Assembly (NCBI GenBank): GCA_030039095.1
Contig: JASHQP010000480.1
Location: 1-8,844 of the forward strand
Direction of reading: 5' to 3'
Length of the DNA: 8,844 nt
DNA from: Streptosporangiaceae bacterium
Lineage (GTDB): Bacteria; Actinomycetota; Actinomycetes; Streptosporangiales; Streptosporangiaceae
The stretch's first letter is position 1, and each line of letters begins with the position of its first letter. The position numbers were made by a program, and so were the translations under genes. Under the pieces are notes generated by a model, which saw only the letters and a list, made by a program, of their open reading frames with translations, was not told the DNA's origin and searched no databases. Shown in pieces: positions 1 through 5,770 of the stretch.

Positions 1-698
1 AGCGCGGTGTTGATCTGCTTGATGTAGCGCAGGTGCAGGTGCTCGGCGTCCTCGCCGCGCTCGGCGATCTCGGCGCGCTGCGCGGGGTCGTTCAGGTAGG
101 CCAGGCTGGTGTCGTCGAACTGCAGGTAGGTACAGCCGAGGTCGCCGAGCCGGCGCACTTCTTCGGCGTACGTCGCGGCCAGGTCCGACCAGAACTCATC
201 CATCCGCGCGTAGACCCCGGGATCGAGGACCGCGGGCCCGCCGCGGTAGTGAACCATGTTCGGCGACGGGATGGTCAGCTTCGGCGTCTGCGAGCTGGAA
301 GCGACCGACTGCAGATACGTGAAATCCTCGGCGAAGATCGTCTTCTCGAGCCCGATCTTGCCGTCGACGTGCAGCGCGGCCGGGGTGAACTCGATCGTGC
401 CGGAGGCGTTGCGGAACCGCACCGCCATGTTGCCGGGGGCCTTGCTGACACCGCCGATCTGGTAGATGAAGTCCATGTGCCAGGAGGCCCGGCGGAACTC
501 CCCGTCGGTTACCGGCTGCAGGCCGACCTCCTCCTGCATCGCCACCACGTCGCGGATCGCCTCGTCCTCCACGGCGCGGAGTTCGTCGGCGCTGATGCGG
601 CCCGCGGCGTGATCCTCCCTGGCCTGCATCAGCCGCTGCGGCCGCAGCAGGCTGCCGACATGGTCTGCGCGGAACGGCGGGCTGGTGCGCGTGGTCAT
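1..698 (-). CDS. Cobalamin-independent methionine synthase family protein (YxjG/MetE-C-like), 3'-truncated by the window edge
   Basis: The first 232 residues are visible, starting at ATG (696-698) behind a strong GGAGGAGAG Shine-Dalgarno site at 701-709. The N-terminus has the family signature F-R-A-D-H-V-G-S-L-L-R-P (residues 9-20). TDGEFRR follows at 64-70, PSPN at 144-147 and the barrel strand YLQFDDTSLAYL at 191-202. These are hallmarks of the COG0620 methionine synthase II barrel. Family members move a methyl group from a folate or another donor to a thiol through a zinc site. The zinc ligands (His, Cys, Glu, Cys) lie in the C-terminal half, beyond the window, so catalytic competence cannot be judged. 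The DDT in place of the DEP of true MetE fits the stand-alone YxjG-like subfamily, about 370 residues long, whose substrate is often unknown. It is transcribed divergently from the amidase across 149 bp. Confidence 0.9.
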   Translation of the reverse strand, partial: MTTRTSPPFRADHVGSLLRPQRLMQAREDHAAGRISADELRAVEDEAIRDVVAMQEEVGLQPVTDGEFRRASWHMDFIYQIGGVSKAPGNMAVRFRNASGTIEFTPAALHVDGKIGLEKTIFAEDFTYLQSVASSSQTPKLTIPSPNMVHYRGGPAVLDPGVYARMDEFWSDLAATYAEEVRRLGDLGCTYLQFDDTSLAYLNDPAQRAEIAERGEDAEHLHLRYIKQINTA

Positions 699-700
699 GA

Positions 701-709
701 CTCTCCTCC
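701..709 (-). promoter_or_regulatory. Strong Shine-Dalgarno site of the methionine-synthase-like gene
   Basis: On the minus strand the bases read GGAGGAGAG, two bases before the ATG at 698-696 with the core GGAGG about six bases away. This settles the start codon choice and indicates a well-translated gene. Confidence 0.8.
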
Positions 710-812
710 GTACCCGTTCTGTGCTGCCGGCGACATCGTGACCAAGATTGTCCCATTGCCGCCGCAGGCCAGCGACGCCGGTGGCGGGAGACCGGGACGT
801 TCCGCCCGGGCA

Positions 813-847
813 TTGCGCAAAAGGCCCGATCTTGATGAGATCGCCCG
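813..847 (+). promoter_or_regulatory. Possible core promoter and 17-bp inverted repeat just before the amidase start
   Basis: The amidase GTG has no good Shine-Dalgarno site. A -35-like TTGCGC (813-818) and a weak -10-like TGAGAT (836-841) are 17 bp apart, which would place the transcript start at or next to the GTG at 848, that is, a leaderless mRNA. The -10-like hexamer lies inside a perfect inverted repeat (827-843) with arms CGATCT and AGATCG around TGATG. A repressor binding there would block initiation. The hexamer matches are weak, so this is only a candidate. Confidence 0.3.
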
Positions 848-2281
848 GTGGAGGATCTCTGTGCCAAGGACGCGGTGACGCTCGCCGGGCTGCTGCGCCG
901 GCGGGAGGTGTCGGCCCGCGAGGTGATCGCCGCGCACATCGCCCGGATCGAGGAACTGGACGGCTCGGTCAACGCGGTGGTCACGCGCTGCTTCGACGCG
1001 GCGCTGGCCAAGGCGGCGGCCGCGGACGAGGCGCTGGCCGGCGGGCAGGGCCCCGGGCCGCTGCACGGCCTGCCGGTGGCGCACAAGGATCTGCACGACA
1101 CCGCGGGCGTGCGCACCACGCACGGCTCCCCGCTGTTCGCCGACAACGTGCCCGACCACGACGCGCTCGTGGTGCAGCGGATGTCAGCGGCGGGCGCGAT
1201 CAGCCTGGGCAAGACCAACGTGCCGGAGTTCGGCGCGGGCTCGCACAGCGTGAATCCCGTGTTCGGCGCCACCCGCAACCCGTATGACCTGAGCCGGAGC
1301 GCCGGCGGCAGCAGCGGCGGCGCGGCGGCCGCGCTGGCGGCGCGGATGATCTGCCTCGCCGACGGCAGCGACCTCGGCGGCTCACTGCGCAACCCGGCCA
1401 GCTTCTGCAACGTGGTGGGGCTGCGCCCGTCGCCCGGCCGCGTGCCCGGCTGGCCGTTCTCGGACGTGGCCGACGTGCTCGGCGTCGAGGGTCCGATGGC
1501 CCGCACGGTCGCCGACGTCGCGCTGCTGCTGACGGTCCTGTCCGGCCCGGATCCCCGGGTGCCGCTGGCTCTCGACGCGCCGCCGCCAGCGGTGCAGCCG
1601 GATCAGATCGCGAGCCTGCTGGACCGGGACCTGCGGGGCGTCAGGGTCGCGTGGAGCGCCGACCTCCGCCTGCCGGTCGAGCCAGCGGTGCGGGCCGCGC
1701 TCGCGCCCGCCCGGCAGGTGCTCACCGATCTGGGCTGCGAGGTGGCCGACGCCGCACCGGACCTGTCCGGCGCGGACTTCGTCTTCCGGACCTGGCGGGC
1801 GTTCCGGTTCGCGACCAGCTTCGGCCCGCTGCTCCGCGAGCATGCCGGCCAGATCGGGCCGAACGTGACCTGGAACACCGAGCGCGGTCTCGAGCTGAGC
1901 GTCGCCGACCTCAGCCGCGCGACCCTGCGGCATGCCGCCCTGGCCGAGCGGGTCAGCGCGTTCTTCGGCATGTTCGAGGTGCTCGCCTGCCCGGTGGTCC
2001 AGGTCGCGCCCTTTGATGTGACCCTTGACTGGGTGCACGACATCGACGGCCATCCGCAGCACACGTACCTGGACTGGATGGCCTCCGCGTACCTGATCTC
2101 GGTCACCGGGCTTCCGGCGATCTCCGTCCCGGCCGGGTTCACGCCGGATGGCCTGCCGGTCGGTCTGCAGCTGGTCGGCCGCAGGCGCGCGGACTGGGAC
2201 CTGCTCGGCGTCGCGCACGCGTTCGAGGCGGCCACCCGGCACGGCCAGACGGTCCCGCCGCTGCTGCGCTCAGCCTCCTAG
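848..2281 (+). CDS. Amidase-signature family hydrolase
   Basis: This 477-residue protein has the usual length for a stand-alone amidase-signature enzyme. These enzymes hydrolyse carboxamide or aryl-acylamide bonds, or small amide nitrogen compounds, in the cytoplasm through a Ser-cisSer-Lys triad. The triad is visible: Lys80 in LPVAHKDLHDTAGV, the cis-Ser in the GGSSGG loop (Ser155/156), and nucleophile Ser179 in GSDLGGSLRNPA. The Gly/Ser-rich core spans about 148-190, and the C-terminal GLPAISVPAGF-GLPVGLQLVG block (421-444) is typical. GatC and GatB, needed for glutamyl-tRNA amidotransferase, are absent, so a catabolic or detoxifying amidase is more likely than GatA. The substrate cannot be inferred. 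The GTG start was chosen because EDLCAKDAVTLAGLLRRREVSA aligns with the usual family N-terminus; no convincing Shine-Dalgarno site precedes it. The stop lies one base from the stop of the convergent regulator. Confidence 0.92.
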   Translation: MEDLCAKDAVTLAGLLRRREVSAREVIAAHIARIEELDGSVNAVVTRCFDAALAKAAAADEALAGGQGPGPLHGLPVAHKDLHDTAGVRTTHGSPLFADNVPDHDALVVQRMSAAGAISLGKTNVPEFGAGSHSVNPVFGATRNPYDLSRSAGGSSGGAAAALAARMICLADGSDLGGSLRNPASFCNVVGLRPSPGRVPGWPFSDVADVLGVEGPMARTVADVALLLTVLSGPDPRVPLALDAPPPAVQPDQIASLLDRDLRGVRVAWSADLRLPVEPAVRAALAPARQVLTDLGCEVADAAPDLSGADFVFRTWRAFRFATSFGPLLREHAGQIGPNVTWNTERGLELSVADLSRATLRHAALAERVSAFFGMFEVLACPVVQVAPFDVTLDWVHDIDGHPQHTYLDWMASAYLISVTGLPAISVPAGFTPDGLPVGLQLVGRRRADWDLLGVAHAFEAATRHGQTVPPLLRSAS

Positions 2282-2282
2282 C

Positions 2283-2903
2283 TCAGCCGCCCAGCTCGGC
2301 CTTGGCAGCCAGGTCCAGCGCCGCCGACATCCACTCCTGCAGCTCGAGGTCGGCTCTTGCGGCGGCATCCTGCCAGAGCTGCCGGCGCTCGGCGGGAACG
2401 CGCAGCTGCACGGCGGCCATCGGCAGCGGCCGGGCGGCTGCGGGGTCGTCCCGGTAGCAGCGCAGCGCGGCCCTGAGGTCATTCCTCGACCACCCGGACT
2501 GCTCGGCGCGCGTCAGCCAGAGATCCTGCTGATCCTGGGGCAGCGCGGCGACCTCCAGATGATGCTGGAAACTCAGCCGATCCCGCCGGCGGGATGCGTC
2601 GAACCGCCCGGCGACCCACGCGTAGTTGCGAAGCGTCTGGTACTCGAGCGAGGTCTCTCCGATCGCCCGCTTGTACCGGTCCGGGTACTTGTCCCGGCCG
2701 AAGCACAGCCAGTCCCCTATCCACCACGCGGAAGCGTCGGAGATGACGTGGATCTGCTCGCCGATCTGCTTCCAGCTGTCGAGCGGGAGATTTTCAGGCA
2801 GTGACAACGCCGTGCGCCTGGTCAGCGCGATCCGGTCAACCCGCAGCCTGCCGGGCTGGGTTCTGGCTGCCTGCAGTGACGACATGGCACCCCCGATGCA
2901 CAT
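2283..2903 (-). CDS. LmbU/NovE-family transcriptional regulator
   Basis: This 206-residue protein resembles the LmbU/NovE/HmtD regulators of the lincomycin, novobiocin and hormaomycin clusters. The conserved core runs from about 36 to 145: LPLDSWKQIGEQIHVISDASAWWIGDW-type sequence, then DKYPDRYKRAI, then ETSLEYQTLRNYAWVAGRF (83-101), then SFQHHLEVAALP (111-122) and GWSRNDLR. The YQTLRNYAWVA stretch probably belongs to the DNA-binding helices. Known relatives bind cluster promoters and usually activate antibiotic genes. The C-terminus (about 164-201: VQLRVP strand, AERRQLWQDAAARAD helix, LELQEWMSAALDLAA helix) looks like a ribbon-helix-helix fold, so there may be two DNA-binding modules. The ATG at 2903 has no Shine-Dalgarno site; a second ATG at 2885 (residue 7) follows GGGGG at 2890-2894 and may be the real start. 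The gene is divergent from sqdB and convergent with the amidase. No antibiotic biosynthesis cluster is visible, so its target is unknown. Confidence 0.85.
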   Translation of the reverse strand: MCIGGAMSSLQAARTQPGRLRVDRIALTRRTALSLPENLPLDSWKQIGEQIHVISDASAWWIGDWLCFGRDKYPDRYKRAIGETSLEYQTLRNYAWVAGRFDASRRRDRLSFQHHLEVAALPQDQQDLWLTRAEQSGWSRNDLRAALRCYRDDPAAARPLPMAAVQLRVPAERRQLWQDAAARADLELQEWMSAALDLAAKAELGG

Positions 2904-3044
2904 GTGATGGCGAACCGCACAGCGCGGCTCCGGACCCCGTGCTCATAGTGTGGCCCGGCGCAGCCGCGCCCATAGGCGACTCAATGGCGAAATAAGAGAA
3001 ATTTGCGGTGAACTGCCGCCGTGGGGCCGCCGCGCAGGTCAGAG

Positions 3045-3068
3045 GGCGCTGCTCAGGACGGCAGCGCC
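3045..3068. other. Hairpin I: perfect 8-bp stem, 8-nt loop
   Basis: Arms GGCGCTGC (3045-3052) and GCAGCGCC (3061-3068) pair perfectly around TCAGGACG. No U-tract follows, and both neighbouring genes point away from it, so a normal terminator role for an annotated gene is unlikely. Its left arm could instead pair with bases 3099-3105 of the next hairpin. Confidence 0.6.
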
Positions 3069-3095
3069 GAGTTCCGGCTGTCCCGTGCGGCACGT

Positions 3096-3118
3096 CGGGC
3101 AGCGCGGGCCGCTGCCCG
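3096..3118. other. Hairpin II: perfect 9-bp stem, 5-nt loop
   Basis: Arms CGGGCAGCG (3096-3104) and CGCTGCCCG (3110-3118) pair perfectly around CGGGC. It shares the GCAGCG/CGCTGC core with hairpin I, which makes mutually exclusive pairings possible. It could be an RNA structure in an sqdB leader or a DNA operator. Confidence 0.6.
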
Positions 3119-3122
3119 GGAT

Positions 3123-3210
3123 GTTGAGCCCAGAAGACTTTGCGTGGCCAGCCCCCGGCTCTACGTTGATAATGTCACTTTGAGTTGATGGCCGCCCACA
3201 GTATGTTGAC
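3123..3210 (+). repeat. Recurring GTTGA element upstream of sqdB, roughly 21-bp period
   Basis: GTTGA occurs at 3123, 3165, 3184 and 3205. The spacings are 42, 19 and 21 bp, close to multiples of two helical turns. The last two copies extend to GTTGATGGCC (3184-3193) and GTTGACGGCC (3205-3214), nine of ten bases identical. The first and last extend to ATGTTGA. Such phasing would place copies on one DNA face, as in cooperative operators. With so short a core, chance is possible. Confidence 0.4.
3180..3207 (+). promoter_or_regulatory. Weak candidate promoter for sqdB
   Basis: A -35-like TTGAGT (3180-3185) and a -10-like TATGTT (3202-3207) are separated by 16 bp. A start near 3214 would give a leader of about 140 nt that excludes the two hairpins. 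Matches are modest and other promoters further upstream are equally possible. Confidence 0.25.
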
Positions 3211-3342
3211 GGCCAACACTCTAGCTTGGGGAGGACGGGGGACTGCCCACGTCGTATCCACGGCTAACCTGTGTCCGTCGCGGGACGTGTTCATGGCCGG
3301 GACGAGACTCGCGCATGCCCGAGCCTTTACAGTGATCGGGAC

Positions 3343-3350
3343 AAAGGAGG
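3343..3350 (+). promoter_or_regulatory. Strong Shine-Dalgarno site of sqdB
   Basis: AAAGGAGG lies six bases before the GTG at 3357 and is nearly the full anti-Shine-Dalgarno complement. It fixes the GTG as the start of sqdB and indicates efficient translation. Confidence 0.85.
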
Positions 3351-3356
3351 CAGTCA

Positions 3357-4517
3357 GTGCGAATTCTTGTGCTCGGTGGCGATGGTTTCTGCGGATGGCC
3401 GACCTCGCTCTACCTGTCAGACAAGGGCCATGACGTCGTCATCGTGGACAACCTGTCCCGGCGCAACATCGACAACGAGCTGGAGGTGGGCTCGCTGACG
3501 CCGATCTCCCCGATGAGCGTCCGGCGCCGCGCGTGGAAGGAAGTCAGCGGCAGGGAACTCGGCTGGCACCGGTTCGACGTGGCCCAGAACTACGAGCGGC
3601 TGCTGTCGCTGATCGGTGAGTACCAGCCGGACGCGGTGGTGCATTTCGCGGAGCAGCGCGCCGCGCCGTACTCGATGAAGAGCTCGGCGCACAAGCGCTA
3701 CACGGTCAACAACAACATCAACGCGACCAACAACGTGCTCGCGGCGGTCGTGGAGTCGGGCCTGGATGTCCACGTCGTCCACCTGGGCACGATGGGCGTG
3801 TATGGCTACGGCACGGCCGGCATGAGAATCCCGGAGGGATACCTCAAGGTCGAGGTGCAGACCGACGACGGCAGGAGGGTCGAGCAGGAGATCCTCTACC
3901 CGGCGAACCCGGGCAGCATCTATCACATGACGAAGACGCAGGACCAGCTGCTGTTCTTCTACTACAACAAGAACGACCAGGTCCGGGTCACCGACCTGCA
4001 CCAGGGCATCGTCTGGGGCACCCAGACCGACCAGACCAGCCGGGACGAGAGGCTGATCAACCGTTTCGACTACGACGGTGACTACGGGACGGTGCTGAAC
4101 CGCTTCCTGATGCAGGCCGCGATCGGCTACCCGCTGACCGTGCACGGCACCGGCGGGCAGACCCGCGCGTTCATCCACATCGGCAACACGGTGCGCTGCA
4201 TCGAGCTGGCGATCACCAACCCGCCCGCGCACGGCGACCGGGTCAAGATCCTCAACCAGACGACCGAGACGCACCGGCTGCGCGATCTCGCGGAGATGGT
4301 CTCCGGCATCACCGGCGCCACGATCGACTACGTCGACAACCCGCGCAACGAGGCCGCGGAGAACGACCTGTTCGTGGAGAACCGGCAGTTCCTCGAGATG
4401 GGCCTGGACCCGATCACGCTGGAAGAAGGCCTGCTCAAGGAAGTCGCCGAGATCGCGGAGAAGTACGCGGATCGCTGCGACCGCGACAAGATCCCCTGCC
4501 GGTCGCTCTGGCGCTAG
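3357..4517 (+). CDS. sqdB: UDP-sulfoquinovose synthase homologue (SqdB/SQD1-like, NAD-dependent SDR)
   Basis: This 386-residue extended short-chain dehydrogenase matches SqdB/SQD1 along its length. These enzymes make UDP-sulfoquinovose from UDP-glucose and sulfite using bound NAD. Visible motifs are the Rossmann GGDGFCGW (7-14, G-x-x-G-x-x-G), VHFAEQRAAPYSM (95-107, including Arg101), LGTMG with Thr145, and YHMTK with Tyr189 and Lys193. Also present are TDLHQGIVWG (212-221), RFDYDGDYGTVLNRF (236-250), and GGQTRAFIHIGNTVRCIELA (266-285). The family pattern GTMGEYG reads GTMGVYG here, so a Glu near the active site is Val, and the following loop differs slightly. Sulfoquinovose synthesis is therefore likely but not certain. 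The partner glycosyltransferase (SqdX/SqdD type) for sulfolipid is not in the window, so the sugar could enter a lipid, a glycan or a natural product. The GTG start follows a strong AAAGGAGG. The gene stands alone, divergent from the LmbU-like regulator, with two hairpins after the stop. Confidence 0.88.
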   Translation: MRILVLGGDGFCGWPTSLYLSDKGHDVVIVDNLSRRNIDNELEVGSLTPISPMSVRRRAWKEVSGRELGWHRFDVAQNYERLLSLIGEYQPDAVVHFAEQRAAPYSMKSSAHKRYTVNNNINATNNVLAAVVESGLDVHVVHLGTMGVYGYGTAGMRIPEGYLKVEVQTDDGRRVEQEILYPANPGSIYHMTKTQDQLLFFYYNKNDQVRVTDLHQGIVWGTQTDQTSRDERLINRFDYDGDYGTVLNRFLMQAAIGYPLTVHGTGGQTRAFIHIGNTVRCIELAITNPPAHGDRVKILNQTTETHRLRDLAEMVSGITGATIDYVDNPRNEAAENDLFVENRQFLEMGLDPITLEEGLLKEVAEIAEKYADRCDRDKIPCRSLWR

Positions 4518-4539
4518 CCGCCGGCCGCCCGCACCCTCT

Positions 4540-4560
4540 GCCCGCGCATCATCCGCGGGC
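4540..4560 (+). terminator. Hairpin downstream of sqdB (first of two)
   Basis: Arms GCCCGCG (4540-4546) and CGCGGGC (4554-4560) form a perfect 7-bp stem with a 7-nt loop, 22 bases after the sqdB stop. There is no U-tract, which is common for actinobacterial terminators. Confidence 0.55.
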
Positions 4561-4565
4561 CATCG

Positions 4566-4589
4566 CCGGCCCTTTGGCGCAGGGGCCGG
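4566..4589 (+). terminator. Hairpin downstream of sqdB (second of two)
   Basis: Arms CCGGCCC (4566-4572) and GGGCCGG (4583-4589) form a perfect 7-bp stem, extendable by a T-G wobble, with a loop of about 8 nt. With the hairpin just before it, this makes a tandem terminator-like structure isolating sqdB from the lipase. Confidence 0.5.
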
Positions 4590-4665
4590 AACGTCAAGTC
4601 CCGTGGCGGGTTGTGCCGAACTGACAAACGCTCTGGCAAAGACGCTGACGTCGGTGAGCAGAACC

Positions 4666-4677
4666 CGCGAATTCGCG
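4666..4677. promoter_or_regulatory. Perfect 12-bp palindrome upstream of the lipase
   Basis: CGCGAATTCGCG is a perfect palindrome 110 bp before the lipase start, at the edge of a short AT-richer stretch (4678-4697, beginning ATGTTAATTT). An uninterrupted 12-bp palindrome upstream of a gene is a plausible operator, but no binding family is recognised. Confidence 0.35.
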
Positions 4678-4775
4678 ATGTTAATTTGGGGTTTACCGAA
4701 CCGGGAAACTCTGCCGGTGCAGCCCGGGCCGACCGGCCATGTCCTCCCGCTCGAGAATCCGGTTCTTGGATATCT

Positions 4776-4781
4776 GGGAGG
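4776..4781 (+). promoter_or_regulatory. Shine-Dalgarno site that fixes the lipase start
   Basis: GGGAGG lies six bases before the ATG at 4788. The reading frame is open further upstream, to 4611, but that extension has no ribosome binding site and would bury the signal peptide. Confidence 0.75.
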
Positions 4782-4787
4782 ATCGCA

Positions 4788-5756
4788 ATGCTGGCCCACC
4801 CGCGCGCCCGCAGATTAACCGCAGCGCTGTGCATCAGCAGCGCAGCCGTGCTGGTGAGCGTCTTTTCCGCCACCGGCGCCTCTGCGCAGTCCACATTGCC
4901 CGTCAATTACGACTTCGGCAGCGCGGTCCTTTCGACTTTCAATGCGCCGACGGTATCGCCTCCCGGCGCCAACAACTGGTCATGCAAGCCGGCCGCCGCC
5001 CATCCTTACCCGGTGGTGCTGGTTCACGGGACGCTCGCGAACATGGATGACAACTGGCAGGCGGCATCCCCGATCCTGGCCAACCATGGATACTGCGTCT
5101 TCGCGTTCAACTACGGCGGTGCGTCGCCGACCGGCGACTTCCAGGGGACCGGCGATATCGCGGCATCCGCCGGGCAGCTGGCGTCGTTCGTGAACGAGGT
5201 GCTGGCCGCGACCGGGGCGGCAAAGGTGGACCTCGTCGGCCATTCGCAGGGCGGCATGATGCCGCGCTACTACATCAGCTTCCTCGGCGGGGCGTCCAAG
5301 GTAGCCAAGCTCGTCGCGCTGGCCCCGTCCAACTACGGGACGACGCTGGATGGCCTCACCGTCCTCGGTGACACGCTTGGCCTGCTCGCCCCCGTCAACA
5401 GCGTGCTGAGCACGACCTGCGAGGCGTGCGTGCAGCAGGAGGAGGGCTCGTCCTTCCTTGCCACGCTGAATGCCGAGCCCACGGTGCCCGGCGTGTCGTA
5501 CACGGTGATCGAGAGCAGGGATGACGAGGTCGTCACGCCGTACACCAACGCGTTCCTGCCGGCCGGGTCCAACGTCACCAACATCACCCTGCAGAATCAG
5601 TGCCCGCTGGACGAGAGCGACCACCTGGAGATCGCCAACGACCCGGTCGCCATGGCCGACATGCTCAACGCCCTCGACCCGGCGCAGCCGGTCGCGGTGC
5701 CGTGCCTGCTCGTCCTGCCGGTCACCGGGCCGGTGGGCCCGGTGCCCTCGTTCTGA
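4788..5756 (+). CDS. Secreted alpha/beta-hydrolase, triacylglycerol lipase type (Lipase_2-like)
   Basis: This is a 322-residue exported lipase/esterase that would hydrolyse acyl esters outside the cell. Residues 1-33 are a Sec-type signal peptide: an Arg-rich n-region (HPRARR), a hydrophobic core (about 11-26), and a likely cleavage after ASA (31-33) before Gln34. The mature part has the oxyanion strand PVVLVHGT (75-82). The nucleophile is Ser153 in LVGHSQGGMMPRYY, the probable catalytic Asp is Asp246 in ESRDDEVVTPY, and the catalytic His is His279 in DESDHLEIANDP. Cysteines at 66, 103, 211, 214, 272 and 306 fit disulfides in a secreted enzyme. The order and spacing match actinobacterial and propionibacterial family I lipases. 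The extreme C-terminus (PVTGPVGPVPSF) is Pro/Gly-rich without a sorting motif, so the protein is probably released. The gene is monocistronic, converging on the phosphopantetheinyl transferase with a 14-bp gap. Substrate chain length cannot be read from the sequence. Confidence 0.87.
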   Translation: MLAHPRARRLTAALCISSAAVLVSVFSATGASAQSTLPVNYDFGSAVLSTFNAPTVSPPGANNWSCKPAAAHPYPVVLVHGTLANMDDNWQAASPILANHGYCVFAFNYGGASPTGDFQGTGDIAASAGQLASFVNEVLAATGAAKVDLVGHSQGGMMPRYYISFLGGASKVAKLVALAPSNYGTTLDGLTVLGDTLGLLAPVNSVLSTTCEACVQQEEGSSFLATLNAEPTVPGVSYTVIESRDDEVVTPYTNAFLPAGSNVTNITLQNQCPLDESDHLEIANDPVAMADMLNALDPAQPVAVPCLLVLPVTGPVGPVPSF

Positions 5757-5770
5757 TCGGGCTGCCGGCG

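Larger units (their letters stand above)
2904..3356. promoter_or_regulatory. 453-bp divergent intergenic region between the LmbU-like regulator and sqdB
   Basis: No convincing gene is present; short open frames here have no recognisable product. The region must hold promoters for both flanking genes. Its centre (3045-3118) contains two strong hairpins. Its sqdB-proximal half (3123-3230) is less GC-rich and carries repeated GTTGA elements. A weaker hairpin (GGCGC, AGCC, GCGCC) lies at 2957-2970. The last bases hold a strong ribosome binding site for sqdB. Confidence 0.6.

Noticed and set aside
196..1506. Minus-strand 436-codon open frame across the start of the amidase and the methionine-synthase-like gene
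   Set aside because: It overlaps two recognised genes in the wrong frames and its translation has no recognisable motifs.
2950..3183. Small plus-strand open frame (77 codons) in the regulator/sqdB intergenic region
   Set aside because: No Shine-Dalgarno site, composition not typical of the codon bias here, and it spans the hairpins. No support as a gene.
2283..4517. Regulator, sqdB and phosphopantetheinyl transferase as a natural-product biosynthetic cluster
   Set aside because: No synthase, carrier protein, glycosyltransferase or exporter lies in the window, and genes alternate in orientation with terminator-like structures between them.
4611..4787. N-terminal extension of the lipase from a start at 4611
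   Set aside because: No ribosome binding site. The added 59 residues would precede a clear signal peptide, while GGGAGG and ATG at 4788 give a standard secreted protein.
3417..4799. Long minus-strand open frame opposite sqdB (and a similar 438-codon one at 4980-6296)
   Set aside because: Low-complexity Arg/Val/Asp/His-rich translations antisense to well-supported genes. They are the expected mirror frames in GC-rich DNA with GC3-biased codons.
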